Origin: Pirellulales bacterium
GTDB taxonomy: Bacteria; Planctomycetota; Planctomycetia; Pirellulales; Lacipirellulaceae
DNA length: 51,295 bases
Reading direction: 5' to 3'
Assembly (NCBI GenBank): GCA_028279215.1
Contig: JANQOF010000077.1
Span: forward strand, 1 to 51,295
The position numbers were made by a program, and so were the translations under genes. How positions within the stretch are numbered: position 1 is the stretch's first letter; the number at the start of each line of letters is the position of its first letter. Positions 35,520-44,671 of the stretch are shown piece by piece. The notes under the pieces were generated by a model. The model saw nothing but the letters and a program-made list of their open reading frames with translations. It was not told the DNA's origin and did no database searches.

Positions 35520-36848
35520 TCACTCCGTAAGCGGTACGCAAACGATCTCGCGATCGTTTCTCGCAAACACGCATCCTTCGGCGAATGCCGGATGAGTCCA
35601 GACAACGTCGCGGCCAAAAGCCTCGCCCACTGGTTCGATGATCTTGGTTCGGCCATGCACCGTCATGCCGTCGCGAGACAGATCGGCGACCGCCAGTTCG
35701 CCCAGTTCGTTGAACAAGAAGTACTTGCCACTTGGCGTGTGACGAACGATGAACGCCGTGCCGTGGCGCGGGCGCCGCCCAGCGTCGTCGCCGACGAGGA
35801 TTTCTTGTTCCCCCCAAAGCCGCTCACCGGTCTCCGCATCGATAGCAATGAGCTGGCTCGACTCGATGTCGCAACCATATACCGTGCCGTCGGCAAAGTA
35901 GGGTGTAGCGTTCGAGCAGTAGAGCGCCTCTTTCGAGGCGTTAGTTTTCCACTTGGTCTTCGCGTCGCCGGAACCCACGCCATCGACCAGCATGGCTTCG
36001 CCGTAGGCGGTGACGAACATTTGCCCGTCGATCAACCGAGGGACAGCGATCGACATACCGTACTTAGGGGTGAGGGACTTCGACCATGCTTCCTCGCCTG
36101 TCTTCGCGTCCAGCACCGAAACTCCGGTGGGATGAAACGCCGCAATGAAGGTTTGGCCGCCCAACTCGATTGCTACCGGCGCGGCGTACCCTGGTTGAGT
36201 GGACGACATCGCCCGCCAAGCCTCTTCGCCGGTCATTTTGTCGAACGCGACGATCGCGGTACCTTCGCCACCGACCATAGTGTAAACCAGATCGCCGACG
36301 ACCAACGGGCACGACGAGTGTCCCCAGATTGGTGTTTTGGTTCCGAACTTTTCAAGAAAGTTGACCTGCCACAGCTTGTCGCCATTGGAGACTTTCCGAC
36401 AGACCAGATCGCCCTCGGTGCCAAGGGTGTAGATACGGTCGCCATCGACGAAAGGCGTTGCCCTGGGACCGCTGGGGTACGAGACGTAGTAGTCGACGTC
36501 GTCGCCTTGCGTCCAAATCACGTCGCCCGTCGCCGCATCCAAACAGTGCAGTCGTTCGCGGCCCTTGAGTGCAATGGGACGGCCCGGATTGTTCTCGACC
36601 ACACCGTCGGTAACCTCGTAGTCGAACAGATAGACCTTGCCGCCCGCGACTACCGGCCCCGCGTATCCAAAGCCGCACGGTGTGCGCCAGTTCGCTTGCA
36701 ATTCCCCATCGTCAAACGATGTCTTGATGCCAGTTGCCTCCCACTGACTGGCCGAATCGGGCCCGAGCCACTGCGGCCAATCCTCGGCCCTGGCTACGAT
36801 TGTGCACAGACAGGCGATGAACGTGATAGCACAAAGAGCGTGGCGCAT
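35520..36848 (-). CDS. secreted PQQ-type beta-propeller protein
   Basis: 442 residues. Signal peptide MRHALCAITFIACLCTIVARA is followed by EDWPQWLGPDSASQW, the opening typical of planctomycete PQQ_2 propellers. Repeated blades read CLDAATGDVIWTQG, FDKMTGEEAWRAM, LDAKTGEEAWSKS and IDAETGERLWGEQ. Related folds include BamB and quinoprotein dehydrogenases, but no cofactor-binding residues are evident, so a structural or binding role is as likely as an enzyme. Start at 36848 from the signal peptide. Monocistronic. Confidence 0.82.
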   Translation of the reverse strand: MRHALCAITFIACLCTIVARAEDWPQWLGPDSASQWEATGIKTSFDDGELQANWRTPCGFGYAGPVVAGGKVYLFDYEVTDGVVENNPGRPIALKGRERLHCLDAATGDVIWTQGDDVDYYVSYPSGPRATPFVDGDRIYTLGTEGDLVCRKVSNGDKLWQVNFLEKFGTKTPIWGHSSCPLVVGDLVYTMVGGEGTAIVAFDKMTGEEAWRAMSSTQPGYAAPVAIELGGQTFIAAFHPTGVSVLDAKTGEEAWSKSLTPKYGMSIAVPRLIDGQMFVTAYGEAMLVDGVGSGDAKTKWKTNASKEALYCSNATPYFADGTVYGCDIESSQLIAIDAETGERLWGEQEILVGDDAGRRPRHGTAFIVRHTPSGKYFLFNELGELAVADLSRDGMTVHGRTKIIEPVGEAFGRDVVWTHPAFAEGCVFARNDREIVCVPLTE

Positions 36849-37239
36849 CGTAAGATCTCCCAAGTACATGTACAGGCCCAGACAGGGGTTTCGCCTCATT
36901 GTTGGACAGCCACTGGGAGAAGTCAAAATGGGGTGCGGCTAACCTGGCACGGTCGGAGTCGGCAATCGGAATTGGGAAATTGGAATGCCGCGTAGGCGAA
37001 TAGCCCCGACCACAAACTTGGCGTCCGTGCCGGTTCATATTCGTACGTGGCAGCCGTCCGGCACTAGGCGAGTTGGGCTCCGTCTTTCTTGGCACTTTTC
37101 GATTGAAACTGAGCCACCTGGTGGGGTCTAATGGGGCTTGCGGCGCTGGATAGTGGGCAGTGGGCAATTGGGAAGTGGCAGATGGGATTCAGCAGCCGAC
37201 AATTTGGGCATGGGGTGATTGACGATTGGCCATTCCAGT

Positions 37240-37279
37240 TCCAATTGTCCCTTTCGAGGCGCGCCAGTGGACAATTGGA
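37240..37279. repeat. 11-bp perfect inverted repeat
   Basis: TCCAATTGTCC at 37240-37250 pairs with GGACAATTGGA at 37269-37279 across an 18-nt loop. There is no T tract on either side, so it is not a standard terminator. Confidence 0.6.
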
Positions 37280-37297
37280 GAGCGAACCGGACGCTGT

Positions 37298-37416
37298 CGA
37301 AATGAAAAAATGTCGGTAAAAACAGAGGAAGACGAGTATCGACAGAGACGGTGTGAGATGAATAGAGTCGCCTAGAATCGTTTTTCGGCATGCGGGACAT
37401 AACGGACTTTTGGTGG
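37298..37416 (+). repeat. dispersed intergenic repeat, copy 2
   Basis: The best second copy of the repeat at 7-126 (see that entry). The core CTAGAATCGTTTTTCGG is identical in both. It lies about 190 nt upstream of lepA, in the same orientation as the gene. Confidence 0.7.
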
Positions 37417-37603
37417 ACGGTGGATAGTAGCAGTAAGCGGTGGGCGATGATCGTTGGAATTGCCGTTGGCCGAACCCGCTGGGTTGTACCATTCAGTTCG
37501 ACGGCGCCGACGTGGTATATTGTGGGGCTATGCCGCTAGGGTTGAGGGCAAACTTGCTATCCGCCCTCCCCAATCCCCCCTTACGATTTCCCCTTTGCCG
37601 GTG

Positions 37604-39430
37604 ATGGACCCCAAGTACATCCGCAACTTCTCGATCGTCGCTCACATCGACCACGGCAAAAGCACGCTGGCCGATCGCCTGCTGGAGATTACCGACACCA
37701 TCAGCAAGCGGGAGATGAAGGAGCAGATACTCGACGACATGGACCTTGAGCGGCAACGGGGCATCACTATCAAAGCCCGAGCCGTAAGCATGCGGGCGAA
37801 AGTCGACGGACAAGAATACGAGCTGAACTTGATCGACACGCCTGGGCACGTCGACTTTCAGTACGAGGTATCGCGCTCGCTGGCGTGCTGCGAGGGAGCC
37901 GTGTTGTTGGTCGACGCTTTCCAGGGCGTCGAAGCCCAGACCGTGGCGAATGCCTACGCAGCTATGGAACAAGAGTTGACCATTGTTCCGGTGATGAACA
38001 AGGTCGACCTGAATCATGCGCGGCCCGACGAAGTGAAGCTGGAGATGGAACAAACGCTCGCCATCGAGCCCGACGAGGTGCTTGGCTGTAGCGCCAAGAC
38101 TGGCGTGGGCTGCGACGCGGTGATCGAGGCGGTGGTCAAACGCGTGCCAGCGCCAAACGGCGATCCAAAGGCAACATTGCAGGCGATGGTGTTTGATTCG
38201 CACTACGACGAGTTTCGTGGCGCCATCACCTACGTGCGGATTATGAACGGTACGGTCACGAAGGGGCAGAAGATCAAGTTCCTGCAAGCGGGCACCGTGC
38301 ACGACGTGGTGGAGCTTGGGCAGTTTGCACCCAAGCGCCACGCCTGCGACAAACTATCGGCAGGGCAAGTGGGATACCTGATCTGCAACATCAAGTCGCT
38401 CGGCCAGGTGCACATTGGCGACACCGTGTCTGTGGCAACTGGCGACCCAGCCGAGAAACTGCCCGGCTACCAAGAGCCGAAGCGGATGGTGTTCTGCGGG
38501 CTCTACCCTTCCGATGGGCAAGACTTCGAGCAATTGCGCGAAGCGCTCGGCAAGCTGCAAATCAACGATCCCAGCTTTGAGTTTGAGCCCGAAACGTCTG
38601 ATGCGCTGGGATTTGGGTTTCGCTGCGGATTCCTTGGGCTGTTGCATATGGAGATCGTCCAGCAACGCCTGGAAGGCGAAGCGGATATCGACTTAGTGCA
38701 AACCGCGCCGAACGTGACGTACGAAATCACGAAGAAGGACGGCGAGGAACTGGAAGTCCACACTCCGCAGGCGGTGCCCGATGGGGGCGAGATTGAAGAG
38801 TTCCGCCAACCAATCGTGCGCGTGAGCTTTGTGTTGCCGACCGAGTACATCGGCGGAATCATGAAGCTCTGCTCCGACCGCCGCGGCGAATACGTTCGTA
38901 CCGAGTATCTATCGCCCACACGGGCGATGCTGGTGTACGACCTGGCGCTGGCCGACGTGGTGTACGACATGCACGACAAGCTCAAGAGCATCACCCGTGG
39001 TTACGGCACGATGGACTACGAGTTGTTGGGCTACCGACCGGGCGAGCTAGTGCGGCTCGACATCCTAGTGAAGAACGAACGGGTCGACGCCCTATCGATC
39101 GTCTGCGACCGACGCGACGCGGAGGTTCGCGGTCGGGCGGTGATCAAGAAGCTGAAGCAGGAGATTCCCCGCCACATGTTCGAAGTCGCCCTGCAAGCGG
39201 CGATCGGCACCCGGGTGATCGCCCGCGAGACAATTAGCGCCATGCGAAAGAACGTCACCGCCAAATGCTACGGTGGTGACATCAGCCGCAAACGCAAGCT
39301 GTGGGAAAAGCAAAAGGAAGGCAAGAAGCGGATGAAGTCGATCGGCCAAGTCGACATCCCCCAAAAGGCGTTCCTCGCAGTGCTCGAGACGGGCGAGGAG
39401 GAAGGCAAAGGTGGGGTAAAGACGCGGTGA
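37604..39430 (+). CDS. lepA: elongation factor 4 (ribosomal back-translocase)
   Basis: 608 residues, the family length. MDPKYIRNFSIVAHIDHGKSTLADRLLEITD contains G1; RQRGITIKARAVSM the switch region; LIDTPGHVDF G3; and VMNKVDL G4. The LepA-specific C-terminus includes GTRVIARETISAMRKNVTAKCYGGDISRKRKLWEKQKEGKKRMKSIGQVDIPQKAFLAVL. It binds ribosomes as a GTPase. ATG 37604 is directly preceded by GTG 37601; either could start. Monocistronic. Confidence 0.97.
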   Translation: MDPKYIRNFSIVAHIDHGKSTLADRLLEITDTISKREMKEQILDDMDLERQRGITIKARAVSMRAKVDGQEYELNLIDTPGHVDFQYEVSRSLACCEGAVLLVDAFQGVEAQTVANAYAAMEQELTIVPVMNKVDLNHARPDEVKLEMEQTLAIEPDEVLGCSAKTGVGCDAVIEAVVKRVPAPNGDPKATLQAMVFDSHYDEFRGAITYVRIMNGTVTKGQKIKFLQAGTVHDVVELGQFAPKRHACDKLSAGQVGYLICNIKSLGQVHIGDTVSVATGDPAEKLPGYQEPKRMVFCGLYPSDGQDFEQLREALGKLQINDPSFEFEPETSDALGFGFRCGFLGLLHMEIVQQRLEGEADIDLVQTAPNVTYEITKKDGEELEVHTPQAVPDGGEIEEFRQPIVRVSFVLPTEYIGGIMKLCSDRRGEYVRTEYLSPTRAMLVYDLALADVVYDMHDKLKSITRGYGTMDYELLGYRPGELVRLDILVKNERVDALSIVCDRRDAEVRGRAVIKKLKQEIPRHMFEVALQAAIGTRVIARETISAMRKNVTAKCYGGDISRKRKLWEKQKEGKKRMKSIGQVDIPQKAFLAVLETGEEEGKGGVKTR

Positions 39431-39448
39431 GGTTGCGAGCCGCTGACG

Positions 39449-39457
39449 TGCTATAAT
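39449..39457 (+). promoter_or_regulatory. extended -10 promoter element
   Basis: TGCTATAAT is a perfect -10 hexamer (39452-39457) with the extended TGN motif, 35 nt upstream of the nucleotidyltransferase-like gene. No well-spaced -35 is seen. Confidence 0.5.
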
Positions 39458-39491
39458 TGAGAGAAAGCCTCAGCTACTTTCTGAGTCTATC

Positions 39492-40061
39492 ATGCCTACC
39501 GCAGCCAAGGTCTACGCGATGCTCGACAACGCCTCGCTCTGGGAAGTCGCCCAGCAGTGCCACCGATCGTTGTCGGATGCTGGACTCCCCTACGCCGTGA
39601 TGGGCGGGGTGGCCGTGTGTCTGCATGGTTATCAGCGCAACACTGTTGATCTCGACCTGCTATTGAGTCGGCAGAATCTGCAACCGGCACGCGCTGTGTT
39701 GGAGCAGGCCGGTTTGGTCTGGGACGACGACCGGAAGGAACTGCGCAACGCCGACGGAGTAGCGGTGCAGTTCCTGGCAGCAGGTGACAAAGCTGGAAGG
39801 GGCTTGACGATCTTATTGCCTGATCCTCACGACGAGGAGATTACTCGCGAGATCGAAGGTTTGCGAGTCCTCTCCCTGGCGAAGCTCATTGAAAGCAAAC
39901 TTGCGTGTGGCCAAAGTAACGCTCGCCGCACGCATCGCGACTTTGCCGACGTGGTGGAGTTAGTGGCGGTACACGACCTGAGCCGCTCATTTGCAAGGCA
40001 GTTGCACAAAGATCTGCGCGAGGTATTTCGCGAATTGGTGCTGCGGGCGCGGGGGGAGTAG
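39492..40061 (+). CDS. nucleotidyltransferase-fold protein (AbiEii/DUF6036-like)
   Basis: 189 residues. YAVMGGVAVCLHGYQRNTVDLDLLLSRQ has the GG...DxD signature of the polymerase-beta-like nucleotidyltransferases of the MNT/AbiEii type. LSLAKLIESKLACGQSNARRTHRDFADVVELVAVHDL is the usual C-terminal helix pair that ends such domains. Members act as toxins, antitoxins or house enzymes. No HEPN or AbiEi partner is adjacent, so a toxin-antitoxin role is not supported here. It sits next to an IS630 remnant. Confidence 0.7.
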   Translation: MPTAAKVYAMLDNASLWEVAQQCHRSLSDAGLPYAVMGGVAVCLHGYQRNTVDLDLLLSRQNLQPARAVLEQAGLVWDDDRKELRNADGVAVQFLAAGDKAGRGLTILLPDPHDEEITREIEGLRVLSLAKLIESKLACGQSNARRTHRDFADVVELVAVHDLSRSFARQLHKDLREVFRELVLRARGE

Positions 40062-40075
40062 GCGTAGGATGGCGA

Positions 40076-40378
40076 TTAGTTGGAGTCTTCCTTCGCCATT
40101 GTGTGTCGTGGACCATTGGAGCATTTTCGTAGTTGCCGTGCCAAGTATCCACAGTGTCGGAAGTAGGCGAGGCATTCCTTGATTGAGAATCGCTCAAGCA
40201 GCTTGGCAATCGCTTCTTCGAGTTCTTCGATGCCCCGAGCCGCAGCCTTGCGGAGCAGTGCTTTGAGTTTGGCGAAGGCCAATACAATGGGATTCAAGTC
40301 GGGCCTATAGGGAGGCAAGTAGACCAACCGAGCACCTGCTGCTTCGATGGCTTCTCGCACGCCAGCTCGCTCTAGACT
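40076..40378 (-). pseudogene. IS630-family transposase, 3' remnant
   Basis: About 100 codons of the DDE domain's end: REAIEAAGARLVYLPPYRPDLNPIVLAFAKLKALLRKAAARGIEELEEAIAKLLERFSIKECLAYFRHCGY. The catalytic Glu of the normal PDLNPIE motif is Val, and the N-terminal two thirds with the first two Asp residues are absent. The 5' break lies at about 40372, exactly where the PH-domain gene on the same strand ends. No terminal inverted repeats were found. Non-functional. Confidence 0.8.
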
Positions 40379-41046
40379 GCTTCGATGTGCAGCCCACGGC
40401 GGCGGCGTTCCTTACGACGGAGGTCGTCGATCTGGTCGGCCACACCGCGAACGTCGTCGATGCCAGGAAGGTCCATTTCAGGGTCGGTGCGGTCGCTGCT
40501 GGAGAGATGGATCGTACCCACGTTGAACATCCGCTGAACGGGCCCCTGATGAAATGTGACGTCGTCGATGTCGATCAGTTCGATGCGATCGGTACGCCGC
40601 CACAGAATACCCGTCTCGTGAATGAAACGTTGAGTCGTTAGGTAGTAGTGCACGCCATACCGACGGTAGGCGTATCGTCCGGCCAGGATGGCCCATCCCA
40701 ATAGGATGGTCAGAAACAGCCAGCCGAAGTGACCGCGCAAGTAGACGATGCCGACGATCAGCAAGACAAACGTCGCCACACCGGCGCCGACCCACCATCC
40801 AATCATCGCCTTGGGCGAATAGCTACCACTCCACACGTCGTTTTCTTCGTGCGTGTCGTCGCCTTGCTTCGACCGAGCGATTTGCTCGAAATGCTCGCGG
40901 GCGTCCGTTGGCGGTGGTGGAACTGGATTGCCCGCTTCGACCGTCACCGCTTTCTCTTGTGCGGCATCGTCCACGAGCCGGGCACCACAATGCTGGCAAT
41001 AGGTGGCCTCTGGATCGGTCTCCATGTTGCAACTAGGGCAGATCAT
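40372..41046 (-). CDS. zinc-ribbon and bacterial PH-domain (DUF304) membrane protein
   Basis: 224 residues. Cys3, Cys6, Cys17 and Cys20 form an N-terminal zinc ribbon (MICPSCNMETDPEATYCQHCGARL). Two membrane segments (MIGWWVGAGVATFVLLIVGIVYL and FGWLFLTILLGWAILAG) lead into a bPH2 domain: YYLTTQRFIHETGILWRRTDRIELIDIDDVTFHQGPVQRMFNVGTIHLSSSD. This layout is common for proteins of unknown role at the membrane. The stop falls at the junction with the IS630 remnant, so the last residues (LHIEAV) could derive from it. Confidence 0.85.
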   Translation of the reverse strand: MICPSCNMETDPEATYCQHCGARLVDDAAQEKAVTVEAGNPVPPPPTDAREHFEQIARSKQGDDTHEENDVWSGSYSPKAMIGWWVGAGVATFVLLIVGIVYLRGHFGWLFLTILLGWAILAGRYAYRRYGVHYYLTTQRFIHETGILWRRTDRIELIDIDDVTFHQGPVQRMFNVGTIHLSSSDRTDPEMDLPGIDDVRGVADQIDDLRRKERRRRGLHIEAV

Positions 41047-41247
41047 ACCTTGCTAGACTTTCGTGTCGAGTGAGCAGGATTTTGGAGCGATCCTGCTAAG
41101 GAGTAGCTTCCCAACAGTGTCGCCCAACACCCTATTCGCTAGCAAGCGCCCAATCTTGGAGAAATCGGTGCGACCCAGTATCGAGATCGGAACCGTTGCG
41201 CACGACGTGCCGATGGCGACAGTGGAGACGCACTCGTTCTAGCCGCT

Positions 41248-42831
41248 CTACTGTTTTGCCGCAGTCGGTTCGCCAATCGCGGCCCGCTTTGTGCGGTACT
41301 GCTCGGCCAGTTGGTTACGGCCTTGTTGTTCGAGCAGTGGAATGAGCATGTCGTACGCCGGAGCGTACTGGTTGTTGAATTGGATGGCGCTAATGTACGA
41401 CTGAACTGCCTTGTCCATTTCGTCCAGGTTTTGGTAGCAAATGCCGCGCTTGTAATAGTACTCTGGGTTCTCGGGTTGCAATCGGATGCACTCATTAAAG
41501 CTATCGATCGCGCCAGCGTACTCGCCAAGTTGGAAATAGGCATGCGCCCGGTTGAGATACGGGTCGACATAACGATTGCTGAAGGAGATGGCGGTGTTGT
41601 AGGCACGTATAGCTTCGCGATAGTTGCCATCGGCGGCGTGCGAGATGCCCTCCCAAAGGTGGGGGCGTGCGTCGCCAAACAGCAGTGCCTCCGCGTCTTT
41701 GAGGTCGCGAATCGCGAGCCCTTGCTCGTTCATCTTGACGAAGCAGATTGCGCGGCGAAAATAGGCCTCGCCCATTTCGGGGTTGAGGTCGATCGCTTCG
41801 GTCAACGACGTTACTGCGGGACCATATTGCTCGAGCAGCCGCTGCCCAACGCCCTTGCGAAACAGCGCTGCTGCTTTGGCGGGCTCCGTAGCACTTCGGT
41901 CCGGCAGCAGCTTTAGCAGCTTATCGCTGGTTTCGACACTCATTGTGTAACCCTGTTTTTGCTCTTCTGGATCGTCCGACGCTTTGCCAAGTTCCTCATA
42001 CACCGCGGCCAGCGTCAGGTACCCCTGTGAGAAGGGCAAATCGTCACCTTCCTCAGCCGGCTCGTAGGTCTCAATGGCTTTCTCAAACAGGTCAGCCGAC
42101 TTTTGGTAGTCGTCTTGCGTCATGTAAACAGTAGCCGCCGCAGTGTAGTTTTCATGATCACTTGGATCGAGTTCGATCGAGCGATCCAGGTCGGCAAAGG
42201 CCTCGTCCAACTTGTTCATCGCCGCGTAAGCAGTGCCGCGCAGGCGATGGGCCTCAGCGTCGTCGGGATTCTCCTCCAAGTATTGCGTAAGCAGTGGCTC
42301 TGCCTGTTCGCCAGCCCCGGGGCTGAACGGACTAGCAATCGCGTAGGCTTTCCCCAGTTGGTAGGCATATCGCAGGTCTGCTGGGTTCACCTCGCGAGCG
42401 GCCTGCAGATCGGGAAGGGCGGTGCTAACGAACTGGTTGCCCATGTCCATGTACATCTTGCCGCGTTGGAATTGGGTTTCGGCGCGGAGGGCACGAGCTT
42501 CTGGAGCCGGCGAGTTGGTGTAGTCCATGGCCGTCTTGAAGTCGGCGAGCGCGTCTTGCTGCAAGTCGAGTCCCGCAAGTGCAGTTGCCCGACCGATGTA
42601 CCCCCGAGGATCGGCAGGGGCGGTGGCAATCACGTCGGTGAATATTTGGCGGGCCGTGTCGAAGTCCTCCGCCTGAAGTGCTTGTAGCCCCTGTTCATAG
42701 GCCGAAACCGATGCACTCTCCAAGTTGTCAAGATCGTCTTGCGCAATTGCAGGGTTGGCAAGCGGCACGAACCCAATTGCAGCCCAAGTTGCCAGGCACC
42801 AAGCCGTTCGCTGGAAGTGATTCTGCGCCAT
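41248..42831 (-). CDS. secreted TPR-repeat protein
   Basis: 527 residues with a signal peptide (MAQNHFQRTAWCLATWAAIGFVPLANPAIAQ). At least nine TPR units run to the end, for example AYEQGLQALQAEDFDTARQIFTDVIATAPADPRGYIGRATALAGLDLQQDALADFKTA, HENYTAAATVYMTQDDYQKSADLFEKAIE, and VDPYLNRAHAYFQLGEYAGAIDSFNECIRLQPENPEYYYKRGICYQNLDEMDKAVQSY. It would be a protein-interaction scaffold outside the cytoplasm. The start is set by the signal peptide; the frame continues upstream. No partner is indicated by neighbours. Confidence 0.85.
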   Translation of the reverse strand: MAQNHFQRTAWCLATWAAIGFVPLANPAIAQDDLDNLESASVSAYEQGLQALQAEDFDTARQIFTDVIATAPADPRGYIGRATALAGLDLQQDALADFKTAMDYTNSPAPEARALRAETQFQRGKMYMDMGNQFVSTALPDLQAAREVNPADLRYAYQLGKAYAIASPFSPGAGEQAEPLLTQYLEENPDDAEAHRLRGTAYAAMNKLDEAFADLDRSIELDPSDHENYTAAATVYMTQDDYQKSADLFEKAIETYEPAEEGDDLPFSQGYLTLAAVYEELGKASDDPEEQKQGYTMSVETSDKLLKLLPDRSATEPAKAAALFRKGVGQRLLEQYGPAVTSLTEAIDLNPEMGEAYFRRAICFVKMNEQGLAIRDLKDAEALLFGDARPHLWEGISHAADGNYREAIRAYNTAISFSNRYVDPYLNRAHAYFQLGEYAGAIDSFNECIRLQPENPEYYYKRGICYQNLDEMDKAVQSYISAIQFNNQYAPAYDMLIPLLEQQGRNQLAEQYRTKRAAIGEPTAAKQ

Positions 42832-43149
42832 TTTTGCACCTCGTGGGCAGCAGCCTGCGGCTGCGGGAAACGTTCGAGACCATGCGGGCCGGCCGACCCG
42901 GTGGCTGTACTCGACCATAGTGTTATCTCGACTGGCCTTGCCAAAGGTCAGCAACCTGTAAGCGCGCAACGGCACCTGTGCTATTCATCGTATTACGCAC
43001 GGCTCGCGGCACGGTTCGATTCGGAATGGACAAATGAAAACGCATCGACGGGGGTGGGGTCGCGGCGGTCGAATTAGAAACGCCGAATCGCCAAAGGCCA
43101 GTTGGGCCGATTCTAGCAATTACTTCGCCTTTTCACCGAAATGGGCAGG
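42832..43149. other. 318-nt intergenic region
   Basis: Upstream of the TPR gene and downstream of the Nramp-like gene (both minus strand). I see no gene, terminator hairpin or clear promoter. Confidence 0.3.
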
Positions 43150-44502
43150 CTACCGGTGCCACCAGGCCGCACAAGCGAAGGCTGTGATGCTCAAGGCGCT
43201 TGTCCATAGTGCCAGATCGTACCAAGGCGACGGCCGCAGCCCGCGGCGCGTAGCAAACAGCCGAAAATAGAGCGCGGCCACCACGACCATTAACAGAATG
43301 GCCGTGGTGGCCACACCGCCAAGCAGCACCAAGTGGATCGGCTTGCCGTGGCCAACAAACACCGCGGCCCAGGTGATTGGGAAAATCCACGCCAAGGCAA
43401 ACACAAGCGGACGGCGAATCGATGGATCGCGAAACCGAAGTCCCAGTGGCAAACTAATGGCGTCGCCGAAGACCCGTGTCCACGCGGCCAGGGCAGCGAA
43501 GAGAGTCGAAAATAGCACCAAAAACGCGCCAGCCAGAAATACCCATTTGGCCCACGGTCCCAGCGTGTTGGTGTACATGCTGGCGAGCGTTTCGATCAAC
43601 CGATCCTCGGAGGGTATCTCGCCGCGAGCATGGAGCACCGCTGCGCCCAGCACGAAGAACGCGATTGTGGTGACGGTGTAGGCCATCATCGAGAGCAATG
43701 CGTCGAGCATCATGACGCGCGTCCATCCCCGTGCGCGGCGGTGCCATGCTTCGGAACCGTCGAATGGCCCAACGTAGGCGGCGTAGCCTTTTTCCAGCAA
43801 CCAGTACGTGTACTGCATGATTTCGTCGCCACCCACACCGGTAAGCCCAAATGCACCAACCACCACCAACATCGAACCGGCTGGCAGCTGAAACGAAAAA
43901 CCGCTGGCGAAGTCATCCCAACTGGCAGCGTAAGGAGTCCATGCCAGCGCGATCACCGACGTCAGCGTGAGCGCCGTGAACAGTGCGATCAAGAACAGCG
44001 ACGATTTTTCAATCATCTTATACCGTTCCAGCGACACCAATAGCGCGACGATGATCGCAGCGATCCAACACCAAGCGGGAACACTCACCCCTGGAAGGAC
44101 CATATGCAACAGCATGGCGACACCGCCAACGATGCCGCCAACCTGTAGTATCTTCACCGGCCACAGAGCGAGCCAAATCCACACCATCCAGCCGGTGCCG
44201 AACAACTTACCGCCAGGCAAGTCGTTGATGGCTTCCATGCAAGTTTGGCCGTGCGCGATGGTGTGGCGGCCGAATTCGATCTGCAGTGCGACCTTCACGA
44301 TGCAACTCAGTACGATCACCCACAACGCTACGAAGCCGGCCTTCGCGCCTAACATGGTGGTCGCGATTAGTTCGCCTGATCCGACAATCGCTGCAGAAAG
44401 CACAAACCCCGGACCCACAAATGGCGAGCAGCCCCACAAAGTCGTTGGTGGCTCACGAATCAAGTGGCGGTCAAGAGCATAGGGATCGGAGCGGGAACTC
44501 AA
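43150..44502 (-). CDS. Nramp-related membrane transporter lacking the metal-binding motifs
   Basis: 450 residues with about 11-12 membrane segments. The start GPGFVLSAAIVGSGELIATTMLGAKAGFVALWVIVLSCIVKVALQIEFGRHTIAHGQT is clearly Nramp-like (PF01566). In canonical Nramp the first segment carries DPGN and the sixth MPH; here the corresponding places read VGSGE and GVGGDEIMQ. The protein is therefore unlikely to transport Mn/Fe by the standard mechanism. No ATG stands near the family N-terminus; TTG at 44502 is used. Substrate is unknown. Confidence 0.8.
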   Translation of the reverse strand: MSSRSDPYALDRHLIREPPTTLWGCSPFVGPGFVLSAAIVGSGELIATTMLGAKAGFVALWVIVLSCIVKVALQIEFGRHTIAHGQTCMEAINDLPGGKLFGTGWMVWIWLALWPVKILQVGGIVGGVAMLLHMVLPGVSVPAWCWIAAIIVALLVSLERYKMIEKSSLFLIALFTALTLTSVIALAWTPYAASWDDFASGFSFQLPAGSMLVVVGAFGLTGVGGDEIMQYTYWLLEKGYAAYVGPFDGSEAWHRRARGWTRVMMLDALLSMMAYTVTTIAFFVLGAAVLHARGEIPSEDRLIETLASMYTNTLGPWAKWVFLAGAFLVLFSTLFAALAAWTRVFGDAISLPLGLRFRDPSIRRPLVFALAWIFPITWAAVFVGHGKPIHLVLLGGVATTAILLMVVVAALYFRLFATRRGLRPSPWYDLALWTSALSITAFACAAWWHR

Positions 44503-44671
44503 GGCAAGCTCGAATGACTCCAGATTGGTGACAAGGTGGAGTTTCCAATATAGAGGCCCCCAACATCCGTGTTAAGCTGCTATGGTCGGAGTTGGACGCA
44601 CAGCTAGTATGGTTTCCGCACCGCTGATCCGAGATCCAAACGGATTTAGCGCAGCCGGCTCACAATAGCCA

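Larger units (their letters stand above)
36849..37603. other. 755-nt intergenic region with repeats
   Basis: Between the PQQ-propeller gene and lepA, divergent promoters must lie here. It contains low-complexity GGGCAGTGGGCAATTGGGAA-like DNA (about 37150-37200), a perfect 11-bp inverted repeat (37240-37279) and the dispersed repeat at 37298-37416. No convincing coding region is seen. Confidence 0.5.

Noticed and set aside
37240-37279. Perfect 11-bp inverted repeat as a terminator
   Set aside because: No T tract on either strand and no gene ends nearby; listed only as a repeat.
39492-40061. Toxin-antitoxin system built on the nucleotidyltransferase-like gene
   Set aside because: No HEPN, AbiEi or other small partner adjoins it; the neighbour is an IS630 remnant.
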